NCBI GenBank assembly: GCA_964573255.1
Contig: CAZNJB010000005.1
Location: 1-64,000, forward strand
From: CAYNUJ01 sp964573255
Lineage (GTDB): Bacteria; Bacteroidota; Ignavibacteria; Ignavibacteriales; Melioribacteraceae
Length of the DNA: 64,000 nt
Direction of reading: 5' to 3'
The notes under the pieces were generated by a model that was not told the origin of the DNA, did not search any database, and saw only the letters and a program-made list of their open reading frames with translations. Below, piece after piece: positions 52,549 through 63,500 of the stretch (positions within the stretch are counted from its first letter, which is position 1; each line of letters opens with the position of its first letter). The position numbers and the translations under genes were made by a program.

Positions 52549-53478
52549 ATGAAAATAGTTGTTACAGGTGGTGCAGGTTTTATTGGGAGTCATATATGTG
52601 AATATTTTGATAAGATTAACGCGGATGTTCATGTTATAGACAACCTGAGAACAGGTTACGTAAAAAACATTTCAGATTTTAAAAACGTTACATTCCATAA
52701 TGGATCTATCACAGATTTTGAGTTTATTAATGATATTATTGAGGGTTCGGAATATGTATTTAATCTAGCGGCGCTCGTTTCTGTTCCCGAATCTCTCCAA
52801 AAACCGGAAGAATGTGTGGCGATAAACGTAAATGGGCTGTTAAATATTCTAAAAGCATCCGTAGAACATAATGTGAAAAAAGTTGTACACACTAGTTCCG
52901 CGGCTGTATATGGTGACAATCCTGTTCTTCCCAAACGGGTTACTATGCGTCCGGAGCCAAAATCGCCTTACGGTATTACAAAACTCGACGGAGAATATTA
53001 TTGTGACGTTTTCCGCGAAGAGTTCGGATTACCGACTGTTTCTTTGAGATATTTTAATGTATTTGGTCCCAGGCAAGATCCGAAGAGTCAATATGCTGCA
53101 GCAATACCAATATTTGTGAGTAAAGCTCTCCGGAATGAGGACATTGTAATATACGGAGACGGTAATCAAACAAGAGATTTTATTTATGTTAAAGACATTG
53201 TAAGTGCAAATGTTCTTGCTGCTGAAAATGAAAATGCAAAGGGTGTTTTTAATGTTGCAAACGGCAAAGCCACCTCTATAAATATGCTTGCACAGAAAAT
53301 AATAGAATTTACGAATTCAAAGAGTAAAATAGTATATGCAGAGGAACGCCCCGGAGATATTAAGCATAGTGTTGCGGCAATAGATGAAACGGTGGAAGTA
53401 TTAAATTTTAAACCGTCTGATAATTTTGACGAGGAAATAAAAACGACCATAGAATATTTTATCGGGATTAGTCAATGA
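52549..53478 (+). CDS. NAD-dependent epimerase/dehydratase (UDP-glucose 4-epimerase-like)
   Basis: A 309-residue extended SDR protein. NAD-binding VVTGGAGFIGSHICEYF at the N-terminus, the Ser and YxxxK pair in HTSSAAVYGDNP and SPYGITKLDGEYYC, and RYFNVFGPRQDPKSQYAA are typical of sugar-nucleotide 4-epimerases of the WbpP/GalE group. It supplies a sugar for envelope polysaccharide. ATG 52549 is preferred over GTG 52540. Its TGA overlaps the asparaginase ATG. Confidence 0.8.
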   Translation: MKIVVTGGAGFIGSHICEYFDKINADVHVIDNLRTGYVKNISDFKNVTFHNGSITDFEFINDIIEGSEYVFNLAALVSVPESLQKPEECVAINVNGLLNILKASVEHNVKKVVHTSSAAVYGDNPVLPKRVTMRPEPKSPYGITKLDGEYYCDVFREEFGLPTVSLRYFNVFGPRQDPKSQYAAAIPIFVSKALRNEDIVIYGDGNQTRDFIYVKDIVSANVLAAENENAKGVFNVANGKATSINMLAQKIIEFTNSKSKIVYAEERPGDIKHSVAAIDETVEVLNFKPSDNFDEEIKTTIEYFIGISQ

Positions 53479-54446
53479 AAAAAATAGTTATAATATTTAC
53501 CGGCGGCACATTTTCGATGAAAATAGACGAAAATACAGGGAGTGCAGTGCCACACTTTTTAGGCGAACAGTTGTTAGCCATGATTCCCGAAGCCAAAGGA
53601 CTTGCTGAAATAGAAATTTGTAATTATGGAAACTATCCCGGTCCTCACATGACTCCCGAACGAATGTTCGAGGTTTCTAAGACTGTACGCAGATATTTGA
53701 TGAGAAAAGACATTGATGGCGCAATAATTACCCATGGAACGGATACTTTGGAAGAAACAGCGTATTTATTGGATCTTACGCTCGATTCAAAAAAGCCAGT
53801 TGTTGTGATTGGTGCAATGAAAACCAGCTCTGAACCTGATTGGGATGGACCAAAGAATCTTGTTGATGCAATTCATATTTGCAATAACGAAAATGCGAAA
53901 AATATGGGTGTTCTCGTTTGTTTAAATGGTGAAATTAATGCTGCCAGTGAAGTGACTAAAACTCACACGGAAGATGTGGAAACTTTTCACAGTCTAGATT
54001 TCGGTGCTTTGGGGTTCGTAGATAGAGGGAATGTAATTTTCAATAGAATGCCAAGGAAGCAGGAAACTATCCATACAGATAAGATTGTACCGAATGTTGA
54101 TTTAATAAAAGTTTATGCCGGAATGGATGATAAATTTTTCCGGTTTTCTGCCGACAGCAATGCTGAGGGAATAGTTTTTGAAGCTATGGGGGTTGGCAAT
54201 ATTCCTCCTTCCGCTTTTGAAGGCGTTAAATATGCTTTGAGCAAAAACATTCCGATGGTACTAACTTCAAGATGTCCGGCAGGTGAAACTCTCGACGTTT
54301 ATGGATATCCGGGAGCGGGTAAGTGGCTTAAAAAAGCCGGAGTTATTTTCAGTGAATATTTGAATGGTCAAAAAGCTAGAATAAAACTTATGCTCTGTTT
54401 GGGTATTACTAACAATATAGAGGAGCTAAAGAAATATTTCGATTAA
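53475..54446 (+). CDS. Asparaginase-family amidohydrolase
   Basis: A 323-residue type I/II asparaginase-fold protein. The two Thr motifs are visible: IIFTGGTFSMKI (first catalytic Thr) and GAIITHGTDTLEETAYLLDL (second Thr-Asp pair), with a Lys in VVVIGAMKTSSEPDWDGP. It hydrolyses asparagine to aspartate and ammonia. There is no signal peptide, so it is cytosolic. It is translationally coupled to the epimerase by an ATGA overlap. Confidence 0.8.
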   Translation: MKKIVIIFTGGTFSMKIDENTGSAVPHFLGEQLLAMIPEAKGLAEIEICNYGNYPGPHMTPERMFEVSKTVRRYLMRKDIDGAIITHGTDTLEETAYLLDLTLDSKKPVVVIGAMKTSSEPDWDGPKNLVDAIHICNNENAKNMGVLVCLNGEINAASEVTKTHTEDVETFHSLDFGALGFVDRGNVIFNRMPRKQETIHTDKIVPNVDLIKVYAGMDDKFFRFSADSNAEGIVFEAMGVGNIPPSAFEGVKYALSKNIPMVLTSRCPAGETLDVYGYPGAGKWLKKAGVIFSEYLNGQKARIKLMLCLGITNNIEELKKYFD

Positions 54447-54541
54447 TAGCAGGTGTTTGATCGGAATTATTTGATCTTTAGTTTTTATGTGAAATAATTT
54501 ATTGATTTGATTTTATAATTCGAATTTTAATTGAGAAAACA

Positions 54542-55192
54542 GTGAACATTAAATTAAAGAGCATTGCTCTTATCATATTTTTATCAGGGAATATTCTTAT
54601 AGCGCAAAATGAAAATTCGATATTTTTAAGTGGTGGAATAGTTTTTCCCAGAAGTTCATCAAACGGTTTTGCCTTATTGGCTGAATATGATTATCAACTA
54701 AATTCAAACATCTCAATCTATATTTCAACAGGATATTCTAATTGGGACAAATTTACTGTTGTTTATCAAGAAGATGCTACACCAACGCAAAATCAGCAGT
54801 ATTTTGCAACTTATTCTTCGGATAATCATATTCTTGTTCCTGTTTGTTTGGGGGTTAAAATAAATATACATACAAATAAACTCTTTACCTCCTTCATTAA
54901 TTTTGAAGCGGGATATTCATATTTTAAGTATAATCAGTTTGCCAACGTAAGAGAAGTAAATTCTGAAGGTGATGTAATTGCCTATTCAGTTGATCCAAGC
55001 AGCAAAGAAAAGGTTGAAGATCATTTGTTTGGAATAGGCTTCGGAGGAGGCTTTTTTCATAAATTGACCGAAAACATAAATTTTGTTATTCAGTATAAAA
55101 TAAACAGTAATTTTAATTCGGGTAATTTCGGTCTGTTTAGTGCAAAAGGCACATATTCTACATTATTAGCTGGATTAAACATCGGAATTTAA
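54542..55192 (+). CDS. Outer-membrane beta-barrel protein of unknown function
   Basis: A 216-residue protein with a signal peptide (about 1-22, IALIIFLSGNILIAQ) and alternating beta strands ending in a barrel-like C-terminus (YSTLLAGLNIGI). It resembles small OmpA/OmpW-type barrels, but no specific family is recognisable. It starts with GTG; there is no in-frame ATG near the signal peptide. Confidence 0.6.
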   Translation: MNIKLKSIALIIFLSGNILIAQNENSIFLSGGIVFPRSSSNGFALLAEYDYQLNSNISIYISTGYSNWDKFTVVYQEDATPTQNQQYFATYSSDNHILVPVCLGVKINIHTNKLFTSFINFEAGYSYFKYNQFANVREVNSEGDVIAYSVDPSSKEKVEDHLFGIGFGGGFFHKLTENINFVIQYKINSNFNSGNFGLFSAKGTYSTLLAGLNIGI

Positions 55193-55269
55193 CAACAGGA
55201 GTTATAAAAATTCAGATGTTTATTAGTTCTTTCAATGCCCGTTGATAAGTAGACAACTTATTCAATTTT

Positions 55270-56034
55270 CTAAAAATCTAATTCTATTGCTACAGGGCAG
55301 TGGTCCGAACCCATAACTTCAGGCATCGTATATGCGTTCTTAATATTGTTTTTTAGATTATCGGAAATGAAAAAGTAATCAATTCTCCAGCCAACGTTTC
55401 TAACTCTTGCGCGGGTGATCATATCCCACCAAGTGTAAATTTCACCTTTATCCGTAAAAAGTCGCAAAGAATCGTAGAATCCCTCAGCTAAAAAGCGGTC
55501 AATCCAAGCACGTTCTTCCGGAAGAAAACCAGAGGTTTTTTCATTTTGCTTCGGTCTTGCTAAATCTATTTCTTTATGAGCCGTATTAACGTCGCCGCAA
55601 ATAACAAGCTTTTTACCCTTCTTCTTTAAGCGAACGGCGTATTCTTGAAAGGCTTCGTAAAAATCCAATTTGTATTTTAATCTTTCGGCATCCCTCTTTC
55701 CGTTTGGGTAATAAATATTGAAAAGCGTGAACTCGTCATATTCACAAATTAGAATTCTTCCCTCCTTATCGAATTCTTCTATTCCGAAACCCTTCTTTAC
55801 ATCGTTGGGTTCTTTTTTGGTATATACGGCAACGCCGCTGTATCCCTTTTTGTAAGCTTCTGCAAAATAAGATTTATATCCCTCAATATTCTTTAATGAA
55901 TCGTCAAGTTGCTCTTCCCAAGCTTTTGTTTCCTGTATACAAAGAATATCGGGATTCTCTTTTTTTATCCAATCCAAAAATCCTTTTTTCGCAATTGCTC
56001 GTATTCCGTTTACATTCCAAGAGATTAATTTCAT
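55270..56034 (-). CDS. xth: Exodeoxyribonuclease III
   Basis: A 254-residue AP endonuclease/exonuclease of the EEP fold: MKLISWNVNGIRAIAKKGF, DILCIQETKA (metal Glu), YSGVAVYTK, YYPNGKRDAERLKYKL, CGDVNTAHKEIDLARPK, WRIDYFFIS and SDHCPVAIEL. It repairs abasic sites. No signal peptide, in contrast with the EEP protein at 41119. AAAGGA lies 8 bases before the ATG. Confidence 0.9.
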   Translation of the reverse strand: MKLISWNVNGIRAIAKKGFLDWIKKENPDILCIQETKAWEEQLDDSLKNIEGYKSYFAEAYKKGYSGVAVYTKKEPNDVKKGFGIEEFDKEGRILICEYDEFTLFNIYYPNGKRDAERLKYKLDFYEAFQEYAVRLKKKGKKLVICGDVNTAHKEIDLARPKQNEKTSGFLPEERAWIDRFLAEGFYDSLRLFTDKGEIYTWWDMITRARVRNVGWRIDYFFISDNLKNNIKNAYTMPEVMGSDHCPVAIELDF

Positions 56035-56045
56035 ATATTTTCCTT

Positions 56046-56795
56046 TTAGAGTATTTTCAGCAATTTAACAGCCATTATAAGAACGGCTAATATTAAAACA
56101 AACTTTATTAATTTTTCGCCTTTCTTCAATTGAAGTTTTACACCCCACCATCCGCCGAAAGAATTTCCTGCAGCAAGGGATAAGCCATAAACCCAATTAA
56201 TATTATCCGTTGCCGCAAATATTATAATTGCCGGTATTGTATAAACAAGAATAATAAAAATCTTATGTAAGTTAACGTAAATTAAACTGAATCTTGCAAT
56301 CGAGTAGAGTGTAGCCATTAAAAGGAATCCGACTCCAACCTGAATAAAGCCGCCGTAAAAACCTATTCCGAATAGAGCTATATAAGTAGTTACCGGAATT
56401 TTCTTGTTTTCGTCATCGTCAAAATCAATTTCCTTGCGGGGAATGAGCATCGAAATTATAACCCCGATCATAATTAATCCAAGTAAAAATTCGAAGGTTT
56501 CACTGCTAATATTAACAGCGGCAAATGCTCCGATTATTACGCCGGGTATTGTAAATGCGGCGAAGCGCATGCTTAGTTTAATTTGACTGTAATTCTCCTT
56601 TTTGTATTTTATCAAAGCAACAATGTTTTGAATAAAAATACCAACACGATTTGTTCCGTTGGCTAAAGCGCCGTCTAACCCAAGAAAAATAAGGGTTGGA
56701 AGCGTTAACGTAGAACCGCCGCCGGCATTTACATTTATAAATCCGGCAATGGAGCCTACAGCAAAAAGAATAAGAATAGAAAGATAATCACTCAT
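56046..56795 (-). CDS. TauE/SafE (TSUP) family permease
   Basis: A 249-residue membrane protein with about seven to eight helices. The N-terminal ILFAVGSIAGFINVNAGGGS and its repeat in the second half (FGIGFYGGFIQVGVGFLLMA) mark the duplicated TSUP fold. Members carry sulfite, sulfonates or other small anions; the substrate cannot be told. It lies between the terminator of the aldolase gene and exonuclease III, 11 bases from the latter, in one direction. Confidence 0.8.
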   Translation of the reverse strand: MSDYLSILILFAVGSIAGFINVNAGGGSTLTLPTLIFLGLDGALANGTNRVGIFIQNIVALIKYKKENYSQIKLSMRFAAFTIPGVIIGAFAAVNISSETFEFLLGLIMIGVIISMLIPRKEIDFDDDENKKIPVTTYIALFGIGFYGGFIQVGVGFLLMATLYSIARFSLIYVNLHKIFIILVYTIPAIIIFAATDNINWVYGLSLAAGNSFGGWWGVKLQLKKGEKLIKFVLILAVLIMAVKLLKIL

Positions 56796-56808
56796 ATTTC
56801 AAAAGATT

Positions 56809-56840
56809 AAAAAAAATCCCGGCAGTAAAAACCGCCGGGA
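56809..56840 (-). terminator. Rho-independent terminator
   Basis: On the minus strand TCCCGGC and GCCGGGA pair across a 10-base loop followed by ATTTTTTTT. It ends the aldolase transcript just before the TSUP permease gene. Confidence 0.8.
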
Positions 56841-56860
56841 AAAATAAAGATAAATATTAT

Positions 56861-57907
56861 TTAAGCAATAGTTACATCTTCGCAGAGATAAACATCCTGG
56901 ATAGTGTGTAACAGTTTAATTCCTTCTTCCATAGGACGTTGGAAAGCTTTCCTTCCGGAAATTAGTCCCATACCACCGGCTCTTTTATTTATAACAGCTG
57001 TGCGTGTTGCTTGGGCAAAATCATTTTCGCCCGAAGCTCCGCCGCTATTGATCAATCCAGCTTTACCCATATAGTTGCTTATTACTTGATAGCGGGTTAA
57101 ATCTATTGGGTGGTCTGTTGTAAGTTCCGAATATACTTTTGGATTTGTCTTTGCGAAATTGATAGCCGTAAAACCGCCGTTGTTTTCGGGCTGTTTTTGT
57201 TTAATAATATCGGCTTCAATTGTTACACCGAGATGGTTGGCTTGACCAGTCATATCTGCCGCTAAATGATAATCTTTATCTTTCTTGAAATCTGAATTTC
57301 TCAAATAGCACCAAAGGATAGTTGCCATACCAAGTTCGTGAGCATACTGAAATGCTTCACTTACTTCAATTATTTGTCTGTTGCTTTCTTCAGAACCGAA
57401 ATAAATAGTTGCTCCAACAGCCGCAGCTCCCATGTCGTAAGCCTGTTCTACGGATGCAAACATTATTTGATCGAATTTGTTTGGATACGTCAACAATTCA
57501 TTGTGGTTAATTTTAACAATGAAAGGAATTTTGTGAGCGTATTTTCTTGCTTCCATTCCAAGAACACCGAGAGTCGAAGCAACTGCATTACACCCGCCTT
57601 CAATTGCAAGTTTGATAATATTTTCCGGATCAAAATATGCCGGATTAGGTGCGAAGGATGCGCCTGCGGTATGCTCAATTCCTTGATCAACAGGAAGTAT
57701 TGATAAATAACCTGTTCCTGCTAAACGACCGGTGTTGTAAATCCAGCTTAAATTTTTAAGTACGTTGATGTTGCGATCTGAATGATAAAATACTCGGTCC
57801 ACAAAATCTGGTCCCGGTAAGGTCAAGTTCTCTTTAGGAAATATTGCTTTGTGATTGAGAAGAGAATCTGCATCACTCCCTAATAATTCTCTGATTTTTT
57901 CTATCAT
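56861..57907 (-). CDS. fbaB: Class I fructose-bisphosphate aldolase (DhnA/FbaB type)
   Basis: A 348-residue aldolase of the archaeal-type DeoC/FbaB group: LSILPVDQGIEHTAGASFAP, the Schiff-base lysine in IPFIVKINHNELL, and the phosphate-binding SGGASGENDFAQATRTAV and GGMGLISGRKAF segments. It splits or forms fructose-1,6-bisphosphate. The ATG at 57907 has GGAGGAG immediately upstream; the GTG one codon earlier is less likely. It is transcribed alone. Confidence 0.85.
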   Translation of the reverse strand: MIEKIRELLGSDADSLLNHKAIFPKENLTLPGPDFVDRVFYHSDRNINVLKNLSWIYNTGRLAGTGYLSILPVDQGIEHTAGASFAPNPAYFDPENIIKLAIEGGCNAVASTLGVLGMEARKYAHKIPFIVKINHNELLTYPNKFDQIMFASVEQAYDMGAAAVGATIYFGSEESNRQIIEVSEAFQYAHELGMATILWCYLRNSDFKKDKDYHLAADMTGQANHLGVTIEADIIKQKQPENNGGFTAINFAKTNPKVYSELTTDHPIDLTRYQVISNYMGKAGLINSGGASGENDFAQATRTAVINKRAGGMGLISGRKAFQRPMEEGIKLLHTIQDVYLCEDVTIA

Positions 57908-58180
57908 CACTCCTCCGAAGTTAAAAATAACATTTAGTTATTAGTTGTCTACAAAATTAAATAAATTTTTTCGAGTTGAAAAAGAATAATAATTAATTTT
58001 CCTGATCTCGCCTCCTTTGTTTGGTTCTGTGTTTTTAATTGATACTTTTAGTTCAAGAAAATTAAACTAATATACGAAAAATTTATGCCTTAATTATTTT
58101 TTTGCTGTCAGTTCTGTTTTTTGATTAGCGTATAATTATTTGAGGTTAATTTAATAAGTTTAAAAACTTAAAATTTGAAT

Positions 58181-59209
58181 ATGTTTATGAAAGATTTGAT
58201 GGAAATATTAAACCACGCCCTTTTAATAAGTGGTTTTGTTTTTGCTATAATGCTGCTTGTTGAGTATGTTAATGTTATAACGGAAGGAGGGTGGCAGCAG
58301 AAGTTAAAGAAAAAGAAAACCGGGCAAATATTTCTCGGGGTTTTACTCGGTATTGTTCCAGGCTGTCTCGGTTCGTTTACTGTGGTATCGCTTTATTCGC
58401 ACGGTGTTCTTTCATTCGGGGCGTTAACAGCAACTTTGATAGCCTCTACCGGTGACGAGGCGTATGTTATGTTTTCAACCATACCGCGAGAGGCATTAAT
58501 TATAACGGGATTTATTGCTGTTGTGGGATTTATAGCCGGAGTAATTATCGATAAATTTTCTGTCGGTAAAAACATTTCAGAAGAATTCAGACATGGGTTC
58601 GAGATACACGAAGAGGAGATATGTGATTGCACACCATCGATTAAAAATTTAAAAAGAAATTTCTCATCTGTTTCTTTTCCAAGAGCTTTGTTGCTTACAA
58701 TACTTTTTCTGCTTGTAATATTCACATTAAACGGTACAATAGCCAGCGATGAAGAAACGTGGGTTAAGGTAACCTTGGCTTTTGTTTTGTTAGTTGCTCT
58801 TTATGTTGTAATTGTTGTGCCGGAACATTTTCTTGAAGAACATTTATGGCAGCATGTCCTTAAAAAACATTTGCTAAGGATATTCCTTTGGACTTTTGGA
58901 GCGTTGCTGTTCGTTCATTTTATAGAAACTTATGTTGATTTGGCATCGCTAATTAAGGATAATTATTTCCTTGTTCTTGTTGCAGCGGTGTTAATTGGTA
59001 TTATTCCGGAATCAGGTCCTCATTTAATTTTTATTTCTCTCTTCGCGTCGGGTGTTTTGCCAGTGGGTATTCTGATTGCCAGTTCAATTATTCAAGACGG
59101 ACACGGCTCACTGCCGCTTTTAGCCTTTACAAAGAAAGGCTTTGTGTGGGTGAAAGTAATCAATATAATAGTTGGATTTTTAGTAGGGGCATTATTCTAT
59201 TTGGTTTAA
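58181..59209 (+). CDS. Putative 10TM metal/manganese exporter (ArsP-like)
   Basis: A 342-residue membrane protein with about ten helices in two halves, each with a conserved turn: GVLLGIVPGCLGSFTVVSLYSHG in the first and AAVLIGIIPESGPHLIFISLFAS in the second. A cytosolic loop near 135-165 contains HEEEICDC. This layout is that of the ArsP-like putative heavy-metal exporters, annotated as manganese transporters in some genomes. The start is uncertain: ATG 58181 or 58187, or TTG 58175; no clear ribosome binding site. Confidence 0.65.
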   Translation: MFMKDLMEILNHALLISGFVFAIMLLVEYVNVITEGGWQQKLKKKKTGQIFLGVLLGIVPGCLGSFTVVSLYSHGVLSFGALTATLIASTGDEAYVMFSTIPREALIITGFIAVVGFIAGVIIDKFSVGKNISEEFRHGFEIHEEEICDCTPSIKNLKRNFSSVSFPRALLLTILFLLVIFTLNGTIASDEETWVKVTLAFVLLVALYVVIVVPEHFLEEHLWQHVLKKHLLRIFLWTFGALLFVHFIETYVDLASLIKDNYFLVLVAAVLIGIIPESGPHLIFISLFASGVLPVGILIASSIIQDGHGSLPLLAFTKKGFVWVKVINIIVGFLVGALFYLV

Positions 59210-59703
59210 TTACAAAACCGTCACAAGAAAATTTAGCTAAAGGAAAAACCGGCTAATACATATCCACAGTCACAGACCATCGTTCTCAAAACTATTAAAG
59301 CCATTCCATTTGCTTAAATATTTTCTAATGGGAGTGTTTAGAAAAATTTTCCATCTTGACAAGTTTGGGTTAAATCAAATTAAATTAAATTTTCTATTAG
59401 TAAAGGAGCTCATTTTTGTAAATGGACAATCTTTTTTTAGTACCACAAAAACATAGCTTTGAAAGTGATTCCAATCTATGTTTTTCTTGTTGCTATTACG
59501 CGCTACTTATTAAAAAAATCACTATTCACAAAGTTAAGCCTCTCTTAATTTGGATTTATTTTAAACAGGGTATTCGTTTTTATCGAATTATAATTATTTG
59601 AACAATTTCTGCTAAAGTGATATAAATCACTAAAAAAGATTAATTTTCCTTTACATTCAGTAATCTAAATTATATTTTCCATTTGGCAGTTTGCAAATTT
59701 GCT
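59210..59703. other. Intergenic region with an uncertain 59-codon frame
   Basis: This gap of almost 500 bases is AT-rich. It contains an ATG frame of 59 codons at 59422-59601 with AAAGGAG 13 bases upstream, too far for usual initiation. Its translation, rich in Cys, Ile and Lys, resembles nothing known. Nothing else is visible except a possible promoter near the hydrolase start. Confidence 0.4.
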
Positions 59704-60522
59704 ATGTATGAAAAAATAAATATAAAGGGCATTAACATTGCCTACAAAAAAAACGGGGAGGGCAATCCGTTAATCCTATTGCATGGAATTGTTACATATT
59801 CATTTGTTTGGGAAACCGTTATTCCGTTTTTGGAAAAAGACTATACGATTTATTCGATTGATTTACTCGGCTGCGGTAATACGGATAAATCAGTTGAAGT
59901 CGATTATTCGATAAAAAATCAGGCGGAATTGATTGCCGAGCTGATTAGATCGTTGGGGCTGGAAAAGGTTCACCTTTGTGCACATGATGTTGGCGGGGGA
60001 ATTGCGCAGATCCTTTCAGTCCGTCATTCGGAATTGTTTTGTGATATTACACTTATTAATTCGGTTGCCTACAATTATTGGCCTGTACAACCGGTTGTTG
60101 CTATGCGTACGCCCATCATAAGGCAGATAGCCATCGCAACGATGGACATCGGAATGTTAAAATTAATTGTAAAGCACGGGTTGTATCATAAAGAAAAACT
60201 AACAGATGAATTGTTCGATAAATTTTTGAAACAAATGAACAATAAAGAGGGAAGGAAAGCACTCCTTCATTTTGCCAGATGTTTAAACAATAATGATCTA
60301 CTTGAAATAAGCGACGATCTTAAAAATCTGGATCTTCCCGTTCAAATTATTTTGGGCGAAAAAGATGTTTATTTGAATAAAGAAACTAGTTATAAATTGA
60401 ATGAAAATATTCCCACTAGTATTTTTAATTCTATTAAGACTGCCGGGCATCTTGTAATGATCGATGAACCTGAAATCGTCGCAAATTTGATGAAGAATTT
60501 TATGGAAAAAAATGATGGATGA
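59704..60522 (+). CDS. Alpha/beta hydrolase, RsbQ/dehalogenase-like with Asp nucleophile
   Basis: A 272-residue alpha/beta hydrolase. LILLHGIVTYSFVW is the oxyanion-hole region; the nucleophile elbow reads CAHDVGGGIAQIL, with Asp in place of Ser, as in haloalkane dehalogenases and epoxide hydrolases; the His lies in TAGHLVMIDEPE. The overall spacing also recalls RsbQ. The gene overlaps the PAS histidine kinase by 11 bases. The ATG at 59704 is preferred to a TTG at 59683. It may produce or sense a small signal for the kinase; this is inference. Confidence 0.7.
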   Translation: MYEKINIKGINIAYKKNGEGNPLILLHGIVTYSFVWETVIPFLEKDYTIYSIDLLGCGNTDKSVEVDYSIKNQAELIAELIRSLGLEKVHLCAHDVGGGIAQILSVRHSELFCDITLINSVAYNYWPVQPVVAMRTPIIRQIAIATMDIGMLKLIVKHGLYHKEKLTDELFDKFLKQMNNKEGRKALLHFARCLNNNDLLEISDDLKNLDLPVQIILGEKDVYLNKETSYKLNENIPTSIFNSIKTAGHLVMIDEPEIVANLMKNFMEKNDG

Positions 60523-63500
60523 AAAAGATAAGAAGATAAAAGAACTTCAAGAAATCGTCCGACTTTTGAATGAAGAAAACACCTCCCTTTCGGAGCGAGC
60601 AGAAGATGTAGTTTTGATTTCACTGGTATCCTCAAATTTACTTATTGAAAATGATAAAGACATTATTATTGGAAAAGTTCTAGAACAATTATCCATTATT
60701 AAAAATATTTATTATGCCGCTTTCGGCAAATTGGGTTATAAACACATTCATATTTTAAAAGATTATTCTGTGTTTTACGACTCTAAAGTTGATGACATTC
60801 TTGAAATATCCGATTATGCGCACGAAAGAATTTCTAAAGGTGATCACTTTTTAGGTGAAACCGAAGAGCTTATAAACTTTAACTGCATGAATTCTCAGTT
60901 GTTAAAACTTAGCAATAAACAATTCATTGTGATTAAGCGTTCTGTATTTACGAGTGAGAATCTTTTTGTCTTTGTATTTGAGCCGATGAATAGAATGAAA
61001 TTGGAAGCCCTAGTTCCATTGCTTAAACAGATTCTTAATATTGTTACTATTAGAATTGAAAACATAGAATTGTTAGATCAGCTTAAGTTAAGAAACGTTA
61101 ATTTAACCTCACAATTCCGAGGGACCAATGATCTAAAAGAATCGGTTATAAATTTTAAAAGATTGATAAATTCTTCTCCCGACGGAATTATCTTACATAA
61201 GAATGGTTTAATAAAATATGCAAACGAAACTATTTCTTCGATGATTGGTATTGATAGTCCCGATGAGTTAATAAACAAAAATATACTCTTGTTATTACAT
61301 CCTGATGAAAGAAAAATTGCCGGCGAAAGGATTATTAAGGTAATGGATGGTCAAGAGCAAGGGTTCAGGGATTATAGATTACAAAGGCTAGATGGAAGCT
61401 ATATTTTTGTTGAAGTTTCAGATCGTCCCTTATATGACAATGGAGAGATAACAATATTTACAACTATAAGAAACATTAGCGATAGAAAGTTTATCGAAAA
61501 CGATTTAATCCGTCAAAAAAAATTCTTAACCAATGTAATGAATTCAATTACAAATCCTTTATATGTAATTGATCCAAAAAATTATAATATAATACATGCA
61601 AACAAAGCAAGTGGGGTAAATTTATCCAATAAAATTTTAAAGTGTCATGTTGTATCCCACCAAATGGAATCACCCTGCAGTTCCGATGATCATCCTTGTC
61701 CTATTCAAGAATTGAAAAAAGGGAATTCTGATGTAGTAGTCGAACACATTCACCGTGATTGGAAAGGAGAGGTTAGATATTACGATGTTCATGGTTATCC
61801 GGTTTATGATGATAATGGTGAGCTTGTTAGCGTAATTGAATATAGCGTTGATATAACTAAAAGAAAAGAATACGAAAATGATTTGTATAAACTTCGGTTG
61901 GGTTTGGTTTATTTAGATGAAGTTGTTTTTACTACTGATCTCGATGCAAAAATAAATTTTGTTAATCCGGCTTTTGAAAAAGTTTATGGGTATTCTCCTG
62001 AAGAAATTTTGGGTAAAAATCCCCGGATATTACAATCGGGTGAAATGGACGAATATTTTTACAAAGATTATTGGAATACCCTCATTCAAAAAAAGTCTGT
62101 TCAAATAGTAATAGTTAATAAAACAAAAGATAATAGAAAAATTTTCGTTGAATCTACAGTTAGCCCCATTTTAAATAAAGAGAAGAAGGCAATTGGTTAT
62201 ATTGCTGTTCAAAGGGATATAACTGAACGGATTAATAACGAGAAAGAACTTCTTCAGAAAGATAAAGCCCTCTCAGAAAGCGAGAAGAAATTCAAACAAT
62301 TATTCGAAGAGTCGGCTGAGGGTATATTTATATTGAATAAAGAAGGAGAGATTCAAAGTATAAACAAACGGGCTTGCGAACTTACATATTACGCAGAAGA
62401 AGAACTGCTTGGTAAAAACTTTTCGATTTTCTTTGATGGACAGGATTTAAAAAGACTTTTCCTTCTACATAAAAAAGTTCTAGAAGGAGAAAAAGTTTTA
62501 GTAGAAGGAAACATGAAATGTAAAAACGGAAAAGATCTTCCCGTTGAATTACTTGGTAAGCTTATAAGCGAAGATATAATAGAAGTAAATATTAGGGATT
62601 TAACCGATAAGAAGGAAAAAGAAAAAATATTGAGAGAAAGCGAAGAAAGGTTCAGAAAGTTAATAGCTCTTTCTCCGGTCGGTATCCTGTTAATTCGGGA
62701 CGGTCAAATTATTTATACAAATAATTCTCTTATTAAAACGCTTGGTTATGAAGATAAAAACGAATTAATAGGCACACCTATTCTAACCCATATAGCCGAT
62801 GAATTCAAAGCAGTTGCAGCCGATCGATTAAAGAGACTTGTCGGTTCCGGCGGAACAGTTGAAGGTTTGGAAGGAAAGTTTATAAGAAAAGACGGTTCCC
62901 TTGTTAATGTATACCAAATTGAGCAAGCAGTTGACTACGAAGGGAAACTCGTTGTTCAGGAATACATTTATGATATAACAGATAGAAAGAAATATGAAGA
63001 GGCATTAAAATTTGCAAAGGAAAAAGCAGAGGCTGCTGATAAATTGAAATCGGAATTTTTAGCTCAGATCTCCCACGAAATAAGAACTCCGCTGAACGTA
63101 CTGATGAATTATGCTTTTTTGGTAAGCGAAAGCATTCCTGAAGAACTTAATAACGAGTTGCAATTTGCTTTTGATGCTATTAATGAAGCCGGATTTAGAA
63201 TCATACGCACCGTAGATTTATTACTCAATATGAATGAACTTGAATTGGGAACCTACACTCCGCACATCGAAAAAATTGAAATCACAAAAACAGTTCTCGT
63301 GCCGATATTAAATGAATACAAAAAGGAAGCGGAAAAGAAACAATTAGGTTTTGAGTTAATAAAGAAAGTGGATTCGGATATTGTTGTTGGCGATGTTTAT
63401 TCGATGAATCAGATCTTTTCGAATTTGGTGGACAATGCAATAAAATATACCAATGAGGGATATGTGAAAATTATTGTTGAGAGAATTAATGAAAATCTTT

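Noticed and set aside
59422..59601. A 59-codon gene in the gap before the hydrolase
   Set aside because: Its ribosome binding site is too distant, its composition is unlike the neighbours, and it resembles nothing; I mention it only under the intergenic region.
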